From: an uncultured Oscillospiraceae bacterium
Lineage (GTDB): Bacteria > Bacillota > Clostridia > Oscillospirales > Oscillospiraceae
Direction of reading: 5' to 3'
DNA length: 47,204 nucleotides
NCBI GenBank assembly: GCA_947630785.1
Contig: CANRIW010000014.1
Location: 1-47,204 of the forward strand
Shown here: piece by piece, positions 22,286 to 30,665 of the stretch
Numbering within the stretch: the stretch's first letter is position 1
Layout: every line of letters starts with the position of its first letter
Made by a program: the position numbers and the translations under genes
Notes under the pieces: generated by a model
Told to the model about the DNA's origin: nothing
The model's input: only the letters and a program-made list of their open reading frames with translations
Database searches by the model: none

Positions 22286-24373
22286 ATGGCACTGACGAGA
22301 GAGACCCCGCTGACCGACCTGCCGGGGGTGGGCCCCACCCGGGCGAAAAAGCTGGAGAAGCTGGGCCTGTGCAGATTGGGCGACCTGCTGTACCATCTGC
22401 CCCAGCGGTACGAGGACCGGCGGGAGTGCTTCAACCTCCGGGACGCGCCGGAGGACCGGCCCTGCTGCGTGGCGGCCATGGTGGCCTCCGCCCCCACGGT
22501 GAGCCGCATCCGCAAGGGCCTGGAGCTGGTGAAGGTGAAGGCGGTGGACAGCTTCGGCGTACTGCACCTCACCTTCTTCAACCAGACCTACATCCGAACG
22601 GCGCTCAAGCCGGGGGAGACCTATGTGTTCTATGGCACGGCGGAGCGCCAGGGCCGCGCCCGGTCCATGACCAACCCGGTGTTCGAAAAAGAGGGCACGA
22701 GCCGGGTCACGGGGCTCATCATGCCGGTGTACCCGCTGACGGCGGGCATCTCCAACAATCTGCTGGCGGGCCTTGCCCGGCGGGCGGTGGACGACTGTCT
22801 GGAGGGCCTGCCGGAGTTCCTGCCGGAACAGGTGCGGCTGGATCATGCCCTGTGCCAGGTCCAGTACGCCCGGAAGAACATCCACTTTCCCCCCAACTGG
22901 GAGGCGCTGGCCATCGCGAGGCGGCGGTTGGTGTTCGAGGAGCTGTTCACCCTCACCTGCGGCCTGTCCCTTTTGAAGGAGCGCCGGGAGCGGGGGGCGG
23001 GACGGGTCCTCAAAACGGACCCGGCGGAGTTCTCCGCCCTGCTACCCTTTGCCCCCACGGGGGCCCAAAAGCGGGCCATGGAGGACATGACCGCCGATTT
23101 CGCCTCCGGCCGGGTGATGAACCGGCTGGTCCAGGGGGACGTGGGCTCCGGCAAGACGGCGGTGGCCGCCTTCGGGGCCTGGGCGGCGGCCAAAAACGGC
23201 TGCCAGTGCGCCCTGATGGCCCCCACCGAACTGCTGGCCGAGCAGCACGCCAGGACGCTGGATGCCCTGTTGGCCCCCGCCGGGGTGCGGGTGGCCCTGC
23301 TCACCGGCTCGGTGAAGGGGAAGCCCCGGAAGGCCCTGCTGAACGCCCTGGCGGATGGGGAGATCGACCTGGTGGTGGGCACCCACGCCCTGTTCTCCGA
23401 GGGGGTGGCCTACAAAAATCTTGGCTTCGTGGTGGCCGACGAGCAGCACCGGTTCGGCGTGGCTCAGAGAGCGGCGCTGGCGGAAAAGGGGAGCGGCACA
23501 GCGCCCCATGTGCTGGTCATGTCCGCCACTCCCATCCCCCGGACCCTGGCCCTCATCATCTACGGCGATTTGGACGTGTCGGTCATCGACGAGCTGCCCC
23601 CCGGCCGCACGCCGGTGCAGACCTTCGCTATCGGGGAGGACAAGCGGGCGCGCATGTACGGCTTTGTCCGCAAGCAGGTCCAGGAGGGCCGGCAGGTGTA
23701 TATCGTCTGCCCCGCGGTGGATGAGGTGGACGACCTGCCCGCCTGGAACGACCTGTACGCCCCGCCCATGGACATGAAAGCCGTCACCACCTACGCAAAG
23801 GATTTGCAGGAGAAGGTGTTCCCCGATTTGACCGTGGGGCTGGTCCACGGGAAGATGAAGCCCAGGGACAAGGAGACCGCCATGGCGGACTTCGTCTCCG
23901 GGAAGACCCAGGTGCTGGTGTCCACCACCGTCATCGAGGTGGGGGTGGACGTGCCCAACGCCTCGCTTATGGTCATCGAGAACGCGGAGCGGTTCGGCCT
24001 GTCCCAGCTCCATCAGCTGAGGGGCCGGGTGGGCCGGGGACGGCACCAGAGCTACTGCGTGCTGGTGTCGGCCTCCAAGAGCGACACGGCCCGGGAGCGG
24101 CTGAGAGCCCTCTGCGCCACCAATGACGGGTTCCAGATCGCCGAGGAAGATTTAAGATTGCGGGGCCCCGGCGACTTCTTCGGCAAGCGGCAGCACGGCC
24201 TGCCCCAGCTGAAGGTGGCCGACTTCGCCTCCGACATGGAGCTGCTGAAGGAGGCCAAGGGGGCCGCCGACGGGCTCATCGCCTCCGACCCGAACCTGTC
24301 CGGGCCGGAGCATAGGCCCCTGAAAACGCAGATCCGCAAGCTGTTCGAGGAGAACGCGGAACTGTTCAACTGA
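22286..24373 (+). CDS. recG: ATP-dependent DNA helicase RecG
   Basis: 695 residues from ATG 22286 with GGGAGGTGA upstream. The N-terminal wedge (OB-type) domain begins with LPGVGPTRAKKLEKLG; the superfamily 2 helicase core has Walker A GDVGSGKT (284-291), the DEQH box (near 385), SATPIPRT, and in the second lobe HGKMKPRDKE, VSTTVIEVGVDVPNA and QLRGRVGRG. The C-terminus closes with the family segment FQIAEEDLRLRGPGDFFG. RecG rewinds stalled forks and branch-migrates Holliday junctions. Full length with no defects. Confidence 0.97.
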   Translation: MALTRETPLTDLPGVGPTRAKKLEKLGLCRLGDLLYHLPQRYEDRRECFNLRDAPEDRPCCVAAMVASAPTVSRIRKGLELVKVKAVDSFGVLHLTFFNQTYIRTALKPGETYVFYGTAERQGRARSMTNPVFEKEGTSRVTGLIMPVYPLTAGISNNLLAGLARRAVDDCLEGLPEFLPEQVRLDHALCQVQYARKNIHFPPNWEALAIARRRLVFEELFTLTCGLSLLKERRERGAGRVLKTDPAEFSALLPFAPTGAQKRAMEDMTADFASGRVMNRLVQGDVGSGKTAVAAFGAWAAAKNGCQCALMAPTELLAEQHARTLDALLAPAGVRVALLTGSVKGKPRKALLNALADGEIDLVVGTHALFSEGVAYKNLGFVVADEQHRFGVAQRAALAEKGSGTAPHVLVMSATPIPRTLALIIYGDLDVSVIDELPPGRTPVQTFAIGEDKRARMYGFVRKQVQEGRQVYIVCPAVDEVDDLPAWNDLYAPPMDMKAVTTYAKDLQEKVFPDLTVGLVHGKMKPRDKETAMADFVSGKTQVLVSTTVIEVGVDVPNASLMVIENAERFGLSQLHQLRGRVGRGRHQSYCVLVSASKSDTARERLRALCATNDGFQIAEEDLRLRGPGDFFGKRQHGLPQLKVADFASDMELLKEAKGAADGLIASDPNLSGPEHRPLKTQIRKLFEENAELFN

Positions 24374-24475
24374 TTTCTCGGAGAAAACAGTTGATTTTCC
24401 ATGATTTGTATCGAAACAAACAACAAATAAAAAAGATTTGCCCTCACTACTATACAGTTGAACCCCAGTCTGTCA

Positions 24476-24504
24476 TTGACAGGCCACAGCCACAGTGATA
24501 AACT
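24476..24504 (+). promoter_or_regulatory. promoter of the MATE gene
   Basis: TTGACA (24476-24481), 17-bp spacer, TAAACT (24499-24504). It leaves no room for the longer GTG 24495 start, which supports the start at 24558. Confidence 0.65.
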
Positions 24505-24557
24505 TGGACAAAATATACAAAAAGAGAGGCTTTGGCGAGAAGACGGAGGGGAAAAAT

Positions 24558-25958
24558 GTGAAAACTGACAGCAAAAAAGAACTCTTTGAGAATATGCCGG
24601 TACCGAAGGCGATCGCTGCAATGGCGATTCCAACCATTATCAGTCAGTTGATCAATGTGGTTTACAACATAGTGGATACATTTTTTATCGGCCGCACAGG
24701 AGACCCCTACAAGGTGGGCGCAGCGACCTTAGCTTTTACTCTGGTAATGCTGACAGTCGCATTTTCCAATCTGTTCGGTATCGGCGGAGGCAGCCTGACC
24801 GCTCGGCTGCTGGGACAGGGCAGGGAGGAGGATGCGCGAAGGGTCAGTGCGTTCAGCTTTTACGGCGGACTGGGCATTGCGCTGGCCTATTCTCTGCTGA
24901 CAGCACTGTTCATGGATCCGCTGCTAAGGCTGCTGGGGGCATCGCAGGATACCATAGGCTATACCCGGCAGTATGTGTGGCTTGTGATCGTGATCGGTGG
25001 CGTGCCGGTGATTCTTTCCGCCGTGGGCGCCCATTTGCTGCGCAATGTGGGTTACTCCCGGCAAGCCAGCTTTGGCCTGTCATGTGGTGGGATTCTGAAC
25101 ATTGCTTTAGATCCTCTGTTCATGTTTGTGCTGCTTCCCAAGGGTATGGAGGTTTTCGGAGCGGCGTTGGCTACCTTGCTTGCCAACACCGCTTCCTGTA
25201 TATACATGTTTATCGCCCTGTTTCAAGTGTCCCGTAAAGCGGCTGTCAGCATAGATCCCCGCCGTCTTCGAGAGGTCAGCAGCGAGGATGTCAAGGCTGT
25301 ATTTGCGGTGGGCGTGCCCTCGGCAGTGCTGACAGGGCTGTTCGATATAGCAAACATCGTGCTCAACAACCAGATGGCAGCCCACGGCGATTTGGAGCTG
25401 GCGGCTATCGGCATAGTGATGAAGCCGGAACGGCTGCCAAACATGGTCAACATCGGCCTGTGCCAGGGAATGCTGCCCATTGTGGCCTATAACTACTCGT
25501 CCGGCAATCGGGCGCGGATGCAGGAGGTGATCCGCACTGGTCGGGTAATCGGAATCGTCGTTTCTTTCATGAGCCTTGCTGTGTTTGAATTGTTTGCAGC
25601 GCCTATCGTCAGCGTCTTTCTTGATGTCTCGGCGGGAGATACGGTCAGTGCCGCTGCCACCGTTGCCATGGCAGCGGGCTTTATGCGGGTGCGCTGTCTT
25701 GCTTCCCCGATCCAGTTTTTGAATTATCATACATCATATTGCCTTCAGGCTATGGGTGACGGGCGTGACACGCTGCTCCATGCAGCGGCGCGCCAGTTGG
25801 TGTTTTATATTCCCTGTATGCTGCTGTTCAACCAGATTTTCGGTATTGACGGGCTGATTTGGGCCATCATTATTGGGGAAAGCTGCGGAGCGGTATTTGC
25901 CTTGGTGTTGTTGCGGCTCTGGCTGAGACGCATGGAAAAGCCCGGCGCCGCCGGATAA
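24558..25958 (+). CDS. MATE family efflux transporter
   Basis: 466 residues from GTG 24558, seven bases after GGAGGGG and downstream of a clear promoter. About twelve membrane helices; the front has PVPKAIAAMAIPTIISQL and NIVDTFFIGR, the usual start of the DinF/NorM-type MATE family, with the internal repeat of two six-helix bundles (second starting near SSEDVKAVFAVGVP). These proteins export cationic drugs or metabolites in exchange for Na+ or H+. Base composition drops here compared with recG, the start of a lower-GC stretch. Monocistronic by spacing. Confidence 0.92.
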   Translation: MKTDSKKELFENMPVPKAIAAMAIPTIISQLINVVYNIVDTFFIGRTGDPYKVGAATLAFTLVMLTVAFSNLFGIGGGSLTARLLGQGREEDARRVSAFSFYGGLGIALAYSLLTALFMDPLLRLLGASQDTIGYTRQYVWLVIVIGGVPVILSAVGAHLLRNVGYSRQASFGLSCGGILNIALDPLFMFVLLPKGMEVFGAALATLLANTASCIYMFIALFQVSRKAAVSIDPRRLREVSSEDVKAVFAVGVPSAVLTGLFDIANIVLNNQMAAHGDLELAAIGIVMKPERLPNMVNIGLCQGMLPIVAYNYSSGNRARMQEVIRTGRVIGIVVSFMSLAVFELFAAPIVSVFLDVSAGDTVSAAATVAMAAGFMRVRCLASPIQFLNYHTSYCLQAMGDGRDTLLHAAARQLVFYIPCMLLFNQIFGIDGLIWAIIIGESCGAVFALVLLRLWLRRMEKPGAAG

Positions 25959-26267
25959 TGCAAGAACTGAACGAGAGAGTGCGACATTTAGGCTCATATT
26001 ATTAAGAACTTTTCGAAGCTGTTTTGTGTTTCCAGTGTCTTTGCAGACAGATAACGAAAAGACACATGCTACAAAGATTCGGCCTTTTGACGAAGAGGAT
26101 TTGGACATTTATATTAAAAATGTCAAGCAGAAAGGACAAAGTTCAAAAGCTCTGTCGGACGTGCCAAAGTGCAAACTGGTATACTTATTGTAACGGGACT
26201 GGGCAACGCGATCTGCGGCCTTTGCACAGTGACCGAACTGCTCGACAGGAAAGGAAGGTTTGAGTTT
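25959..26267 (+). promoter_or_regulatory. 309-bp spacer with promoter of the acyl-phosphate operon
   Basis: No convincing gene. A promoter is visible: TTGACG (26087-26092), 17-bp spacer, TATATT (26110-26115), about 150 bp before the thiolase-like start. No MATE terminator with a T tract is seen, and the remaining sequence holds nothing I recognise. Confidence 0.5.
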
Positions 26268-27560
26268 ATGAGCGTAAAACTTGGCGAGTACGGAAGAAGC
26301 GTATCCATTATTGGCGTAGGGGCCACCCCCTTCATGCGCGCTTATGACGACCCGGCTACTCAGGGCTTTACTGAAGGCGAGCTGTTTGCTTGGGCTGCCA
26401 TTGACGCTATGGAGGATGCGGGCATCGACGCCAGCGACATCGACTACTATTTCCATGGCCAGTCGGGTGCCGTGCTGTTCTCCGATTATGGCACTCCCGC
26501 CGTCCAGGTAGGCGACTGGATCGGCATGCGGGGCAAAGGCGCTGCCCACCACAACGAAGCATGTTGTAGTGGCTATGTGGCTTTGGACATGGCTGTGAAC
26601 ATGGTGGCCTCCGGTAAGTACGACATTGTTTTATCTGGTGCGGTGGAGATGGGCTCCAGTATGTATATCCCTGGAAAGCCGGCCCATCTGCGTAAATCCT
26701 TGGGTTCTGGCGGCCTGTTCTCCGTGGGTTCCGGTCCTGCCCGGCTGATCGATCGCGCTTACGCCCGTTATTTGGGTGCCGACTCTCTTCAGGTCACCAT
26801 GGATCTGGTGTGTGAAAAGTATTGCCGGACCTATGGCATCAGCTATGAGCAGATGGATGATGTGCTGAATGCACTGTCCCTCCACTCCCGCCGCGCGGCG
26901 GCGAAGACCGAACGCGCTCTGCTCAGGACCGAATTTGCCCAGTTGGCCGCCGAAGCCGGTTTTGCCAGTGCGGAGGAGTACATGAAGTCCGACTACAACC
27001 CCAAGATCTCCCGCTATTTGCGAGTCAGTGGGTTTGAGGCTACCTGCGACGCGGCCGCTGCCCTGATTGTCTGCCCCACTGAGATGGCTAAGCAGTTCCG
27101 TCAGCAGCCCATCGAGGTACTGGGTATCGGGATGTCCAGTATGAACGCCGGTATGATCGACAATGAGGAGCGGGCCACTCGCGAGGCGATTCGTCAGGTG
27201 TATGAAAAGACTGGTGTGAAACCCGCTGATTTGGATCTGCTGATGGTGAACGACTTTGCAATTCCCTCCCAGATATTAGCCGCTGAGCTGTCTGGTTATG
27301 TTCCTGCAGGGCAGGCGTGGAAATACGCTATGGAGGGCCGCATGGCCTATGACGGAGACCGGCCCATGAATACGAACGGAGGCCGGACCAACGGCCATGC
27401 CTGGGCAGCTTCCGGATTGCAGGATCATTTTGAAGCGGTCATGCAGATGCGCGGTAAATGTGGCGAGCGCCAGTTGAAGAAGGTGCCCACTACAACTATG
27501 CTTCGCGGCTTTGGCGGTACGCAAAATGTGACTGCCGCCATCCTCCGGACCGTAGAGTGA
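26268..27560 (+). CDS. thiolase-like protein (SCP-x/acetyl-CoA acetyltransferase family)
   Basis: 430 residues from ATG 26268, with AAAGGAAGG upstream. The fold of the SCP-x thiolase branch is clear: VSIIGVGATPF at the front, the nucleophile region HHNEACCSGY with Cys99-Cys100 (the second aligns with the catalytic Cys), and the late His in GHAWAASG (376-382), where the family has GHPxGxSG. The final loop is GFGGTQNVTAA and lacks the second Cys of degradative thiolases. Such enzymes need a DUF35 partner, which is the very next gene. It may cleave or form a C-C bond of an acyl thioester. A steroid-type retro-aldolase role is a known alternative for related pairs. The substrate is unknown. Confidence 0.85.
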   Translation: MSVKLGEYGRSVSIIGVGATPFMRAYDDPATQGFTEGELFAWAAIDAMEDAGIDASDIDYYFHGQSGAVLFSDYGTPAVQVGDWIGMRGKGAAHHNEACCSGYVALDMAVNMVASGKYDIVLSGAVEMGSSMYIPGKPAHLRKSLGSGGLFSVGSGPARLIDRAYARYLGADSLQVTMDLVCEKYCRTYGISYEQMDDVLNALSLHSRRAAAKTERALLRTEFAQLAAEAGFASAEEYMKSDYNPKISRYLRVSGFEATCDAAAALIVCPTEMAKQFRQQPIEVLGIGMSSMNAGMIDNEERATREAIRQVYEKTGVKPADLDLLMVNDFAIPSQILAAELSGYVPAGQAWKYAMEGRMAYDGDRPMNTNGGRTNGHAWAASGLQDHFEAVMQMRGKCGERQLKKVPTTTMLRGFGGTQNVTAAILRTVE

Positions 27561-27653
27561 TCGACCCGGGGCTCTGAAACATGGGATTATGAATACAGGC
27601 CGCATGTGACGGGCAGCGGCCCGGGCAACGCGGCGGAAAGGTATGGTCATAAG

Positions 27654-28055
27654 ATGGATAAAGTCATCAAATATGAGCGAGTTGTAAAGAAATGGTATGA
27701 CTCCTTGGAAGAGGGCAAGTTCCTGGGTACCGTGTGTGAGCGTTGCGGCGCCTGCGAATTCCCGCCCCTCTACTCCTGTAACACCTGCGGCGGCCACGAT
27801 ATGCGTTGGATCGAAATGAGCGGTGATGCAACGCTGGAGAGCTTTGTGCTCAATGGTCCGATGAGCGCGGATTACGGCGAGCCCTATGCTTTGGGCTATG
27901 TCCGGGTGAAAGAGGGAGCCATTTTCACTGCCATTGTGTTTGGCATCACTAAGCGGAACGCGCCTGAAGTGGATAAGATGCTGCCTGCTCCGCTGAAGAT
28001 GGAGATATTCCAACGCGACGGCTACAAGACTGTGGCTTTCCGGCTGGTAAAGTAA
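27654..28055 (+). CDS. DUF35 zinc-ribbon/OB-fold partner of the thiolase-like protein
   Basis: 133 residues from ATG 27654; the ribosome site (GGAAAGG) is rather far, so translation may depend on the upstream gene. A rubredoxin-like zinc ribbon is formed by C28-x2-C31 and C42-x2-C45, with an extra Cys34, and is followed by an OB-fold (ATLESFVLNG, PYALGYVRVKEGAIFTAIV). In archaeal HMG-CoA synthase/thiolase complexes and in the ChsH2-Ltp2 aldolase, DUF35 proteins bridge and shape the acyl-CoA site. Adjacency to the thiolase-like gene fits that role exactly. Confidence 0.88.
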   Translation: MDKVIKYERVVKKWYDSLEEGKFLGTVCERCGACEFPPLYSCNTCGGHDMRWIEMSGDATLESFVLNGPMSADYGEPYALGYVRVKEGAIFTAIVFGITKRNAPEVDKMLPAPLKMEIFQRDGYKTVAFRLVK

Positions 28056-28079
28056 AGTGGCATTTGGAGGAAAAAATCA

Positions 28080-29081
28080 GTGGCGTTTATCGACGAACAA
28101 ATCACAAAAATCAAGGGGAGCTCCACGAGAATTGTCTATCCAGAGGGGACTGACCTCAATATCCTGCGCGGGGTGGCCCGTGTGGTGGAGATCGGGTTCG
28201 CTCGACCCATTCTGATCGGAGAACGGGACAAGGTAGAGGCTGCGGCGGCTGATGCCGGCGTTAGTTTGGAAGGAATCGAGGTTGTCTCTGCTTTGGAGCC
28301 GGAGCGTCGTGAGAGGTATGCGGAGATTTTCGCTGAGCAGAGCGGACTGCCCCCCGTAGCGGCATCGCTGATGTTAAAGAAACCGCTGTACTTTGGAGCG
28401 ATGATGGTGCAAGCGGGGGATGCGGACTGCATTGCTGCGGGGATTGCCACGGAAACTGACGAAGTGGTGGCTACGTACAAGCTGATTATTGGGATGGCCA
28501 AAGGCGTGGAGACTCCCTCCTGCTTTTCCATTCAGGAGGCACCGGCTTATAACGGCCCCCATGGTCACCTTGTGGCGTTTTCCGATACGGCTATCAATAT
28601 CGCTCCTACTTCAGAGGAACTGGCGGATATTGCCATCTCCAGCGCACGCAGCGTTCGGGCAATCTTGGGCTGGGAGCCCAGAATTGCTATGCTGTCCTTC
28701 TCCACTTGCGGCAGTGCCAGCCATGAGCGGGCCGCGTTAGTATCCAGAGCAGTGAAAATTGCCCGGGAACGGGAGCCCGATTTGATGGTAGATGGTGAGT
28801 TCCAGCTGGATGCCGCTATCATTCCCGAGGTAGCTGCCCGCAAGGTAAAGAGGCCAAGCGAGGTTGCCGGTCGCGCCAACGTGCTGGTGTTCCCAAATCT
28901 TGACGCCAGTAATATCGGTGTCAAATTACTCCAGCGGCTGGGCGGTGCTAAGCCGAATGGAGGAATGCTCCAGGGCTTTGCCAAACCGGTGAGCGATATG
29001 TCCCGGGGTGCTGGGGCAGAGGATGTACTTCGTGTCTCTGTTATGTTGACCCGACTGTTCCAGTCTGGCGTGAATCAGTAA
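28080..29081 (+). CDS. phosphate acyltransferase (Pta/Ptb family)
   Basis: 333 residues from GTG 28080, eight bases after TGGAGG and 24 bp past the DUF35 gene. The PTA/PTB signature is complete: RIVYPEGTDLNILR at the front, DADCIAAGIATETDEVV in the middle, and ANVLVFPNLDASNIGVKLL near the C-terminus, which is diagnostic. It swaps CoA for phosphate on a short acyl group (acetyl, propionyl or butyryl). With a butyrate-type kinase two genes on, it forms the usual pair for making ATP from acyl-CoA. Which acyl group cannot be decided. Confidence 0.93.
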   Translation: MAFIDEQITKIKGSSTRIVYPEGTDLNILRGVARVVEIGFARPILIGERDKVEAAAADAGVSLEGIEVVSALEPERRERYAEIFAEQSGLPPVAASLMLKKPLYFGAMMVQAGDADCIAAGIATETDEVVATYKLIIGMAKGVETPSCFSIQEAPAYNGPHGHLVAFSDTAINIAPTSEELADIAISSARSVRAILGWEPRIAMLSFSTCGSASHERAALVSRAVKIAREREPDLMVDGEFQLDAAIIPEVAARKVKRPSEVAGRANVLVFPNLDASNIGVKLLQRLGGAKPNGGMLQGFAKPVSDMSRGAGAEDVLRVSVMLTRLFQSGVNQ

Positions 29082-29122
29082 ACAGTTCGTTTATAAATTT
29101 ATTTTAAAGGAGTTAATCGATT

Positions 29123-29365
29123 ATGGAAGAACTGAACCCTAAAGTTGTGGAAGAGACCATTATGAGCGTTTTGGGCACTGTGACCCGGGCGGATACCAGC
29201 GGCTTGACTATGGAGACCCCTTTGACTGAGGTGGGCCTGAAGTCTATCCAGCTTATCAGCGTTAGCGCCCTGCTGGATGAGAAGCTGGGAGTCGCTCCGA
29301 ACTTCCGTACCCTCATTGGCATGGAGACTATTGGTGACATCCGCGACTACATTCTTAAATATTAA
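29123..29365 (+). CDS. acyl carrier protein with altered attachment motif
   Basis: 80 residues from ATG 29123 after AAAGGAG. It has ACP length, acidic helices and the helix-2 start EVGLKSIQLI. Ser41 sits where phosphopantetheine is attached, but the nearly universal Asp before it (DSL) is Lys40 and the Leu after is Ile. Tandem placement in a phosphate-acyltransferase/kinase operon is unusual for an ACP, which normally sits with fab or polyketide genes. It may carry the acyl group between the thiolase-like protein and another enzyme. Whether it is modified is an open question. Confidence 0.85.
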   Translation: MEELNPKVVEETIMSVLGTVTRADTSGLTMETPLTEVGLKSIQLISVSALLDEKLGVAPNFRTLIGMETIGDIRDYILKY

Positions 29366-29424
29366 AACGCCGCGCCCCGCACGGCGGAGGTCGGTCCGAT
29401 GTGACATAGGCCGATATTGATTGC

Positions 29425-29468
29425 GCCCTCCGGCGGACGGGAATTGATTCTCCCGTCTGCTGGAGGGC
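29425..29468 (+). other. 18-bp hairpin inside the acyl-phosphate operon
   Basis: 29425-29442 pairs with 29451-29468 (two G-U pairs, 8-nt loop), between the ACP and kinase genes. No T tract follows, so it more likely protects or divides the mRNA than ends it. The rest of the 148-bp spacer shows nothing else. Confidence 0.55.
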
Positions 29469-29513
29469 CGATTCTGTTCCGGCGGGATATACAGGAAGGA
29501 GCGATAGATTCCA

Positions 29514-30665
29514 ATGAAAACGATACTTGTGATCAACACTGGTTCTACCTCTACCAAGGTAGCCATTTTTAAAGATGACACCCGCGTGATCCAGGACAAT
29601 CTGTTTATGTCTGAAGAAGTGCTGAAACGCTCGATGACAGCGGTAGATCAGCTTCCATTCCGCACTCAAATTGTCACTGAATGGCTGGCCAATAACGGCT
29701 ATTCCATCAAGGATCTGGATATCATTGCCGCCCGCGGGGGGCCTCTGCCGCCGATCAAGGGCGGGGCTTACCGCGTGAACCAGTTGATGGTGGATGTATT
29801 GACGTATGCTCCGGTTTCTCGCCATGAGTCCGCTTTGGCGTGTATGATCGGCATGAACTTAGCAAAGGGCAGCGATGTCCCTGTTATTATCTATGACGGC
29901 GTCAGCGTGGATGAAATCCGTGAGGTAGCCCGGTATACCGGCTTCCCGGGCATTCGTAATTCCGGCCGGGGTCACATCCTGAACAGCCGCCGGGTGAGCC
30001 GTATGACAGCGGCAAAGCTTGGCAAGACCTATGAAGAGTCTACTTTCATCGTCGCCCATCTGGGAGGGAGCATCTCGGTTTCAGCTCATGATCGGGGCCG
30101 CATCGTGGATATCGTGAACGCGTTCAGCGGGCCCATGTCCACTCAGAGGGCAGGCCGCCTGCCCATGGACCAACTGATCGGACTGTGCTATTCGGGAAAA
30201 TACGGACAGCAGGAACTGATGAAACTGCTCAACGGCGGCTCAGGGTATAAGGCGTACTTCGGCACTCAGGATGCCCGCAAAGTCGCTGAATTGATGGATG
30301 CGGGAGATCCGCTGGCCTACGCTGTGACAGAGGCATTGTCCTACCAGACATCCAAGGCTATTGGAGAAATGCGGGTGGCGGCAGAACATCCGGTAGACCG
30401 CGTGATCCTCACCGGCGGGATGGCCAATTTCAAATTTGTGACGGAGTATATCACCAAGCGGGTGAGTTTTATTGCGCCGGTGGAACTTCTTCCCGGTGAA
30501 TTTGAGATGGAGGCTCTGGCGGAAGGAGCTTTGGATGTACTCACCGGTAAGGCAATGCTCCAGGAGTTCGACCTGCTGCCGGCTGGTTACGCCACCCGCG
30601 AGGAGTTTTATGATTATGTCCGCAGTTGCCAGGACAAAAGTCCTGCATTTGGAGGAAATGCATGA
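29514..30665 (+). CDS. buk: butyrate kinase-type acyl kinase
   Basis: 383 residues from ATG 29514 with AAGGAG upstream. It is an ASKHA-fold kinase: LVINTGSTSTKVAIF is the N-terminal phosphate loop, AARGGPLPPIKGGAYRVN is the segment that separates butyrate kinase from acetate kinase, followed by IVAHLGGSISVSA and RVILTGGMANF. It transfers phosphate from acyl-phosphate to ADP, releasing a carboxylate. The preferred acid may be butyrate, isobutyrate or a branched acid. Its stop overlaps the next start (ATGA), so the exporter that follows is coupled to it, perhaps to carry the acid out. Confidence 0.92.
   Translation: MKTILVINTGSTSTKVAIFKDDTRVIQDNLFMSEEVLKRSMTAVDQLPFRTQIVTEWLANNGYSIKDLDIIAARGGPLPPIKGGAYRVNQLMVDVLTYAPVSRHESALACMIGMNLAKGSDVPVIIYDGVSVDEIREVARYTGFPGIRNSGRGHILNSRRVSRMTAAKLGKTYEESTFIVAHLGGSISVSAHDRGRIVDIVNAFSGPMSTQRAGRLPMDQLIGLCYSGKYGQQELMKLLNGGSGYKAYFGTQDARKVAELMDAGDPLAYAVTEALSYQTSKAIGEMRVAAEHPVDRVILTGGMANFKFVTEYITKRVSFIAPVELLPGEFEMEALAEGALDVLTGKAMLQEFDLLPAGYATREEFYDYVRSCQDKSPAFGGNA

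Noticed and set aside
20531-22885. A 784-codon open frame opposite RNase J and recG
   Set aside because: Another antisense shadow, His- and Asp-rich, spanning two unrelated genes with no ribosome site or motif.
26041-26193. A possible gene remnant before the thiolase-like gene, reading IRPFDEEDLDIYIKN in one frame
   Set aside because: No start, ribosome site or recognised family, and a good promoter overlaps it. It is more simply a leader region.
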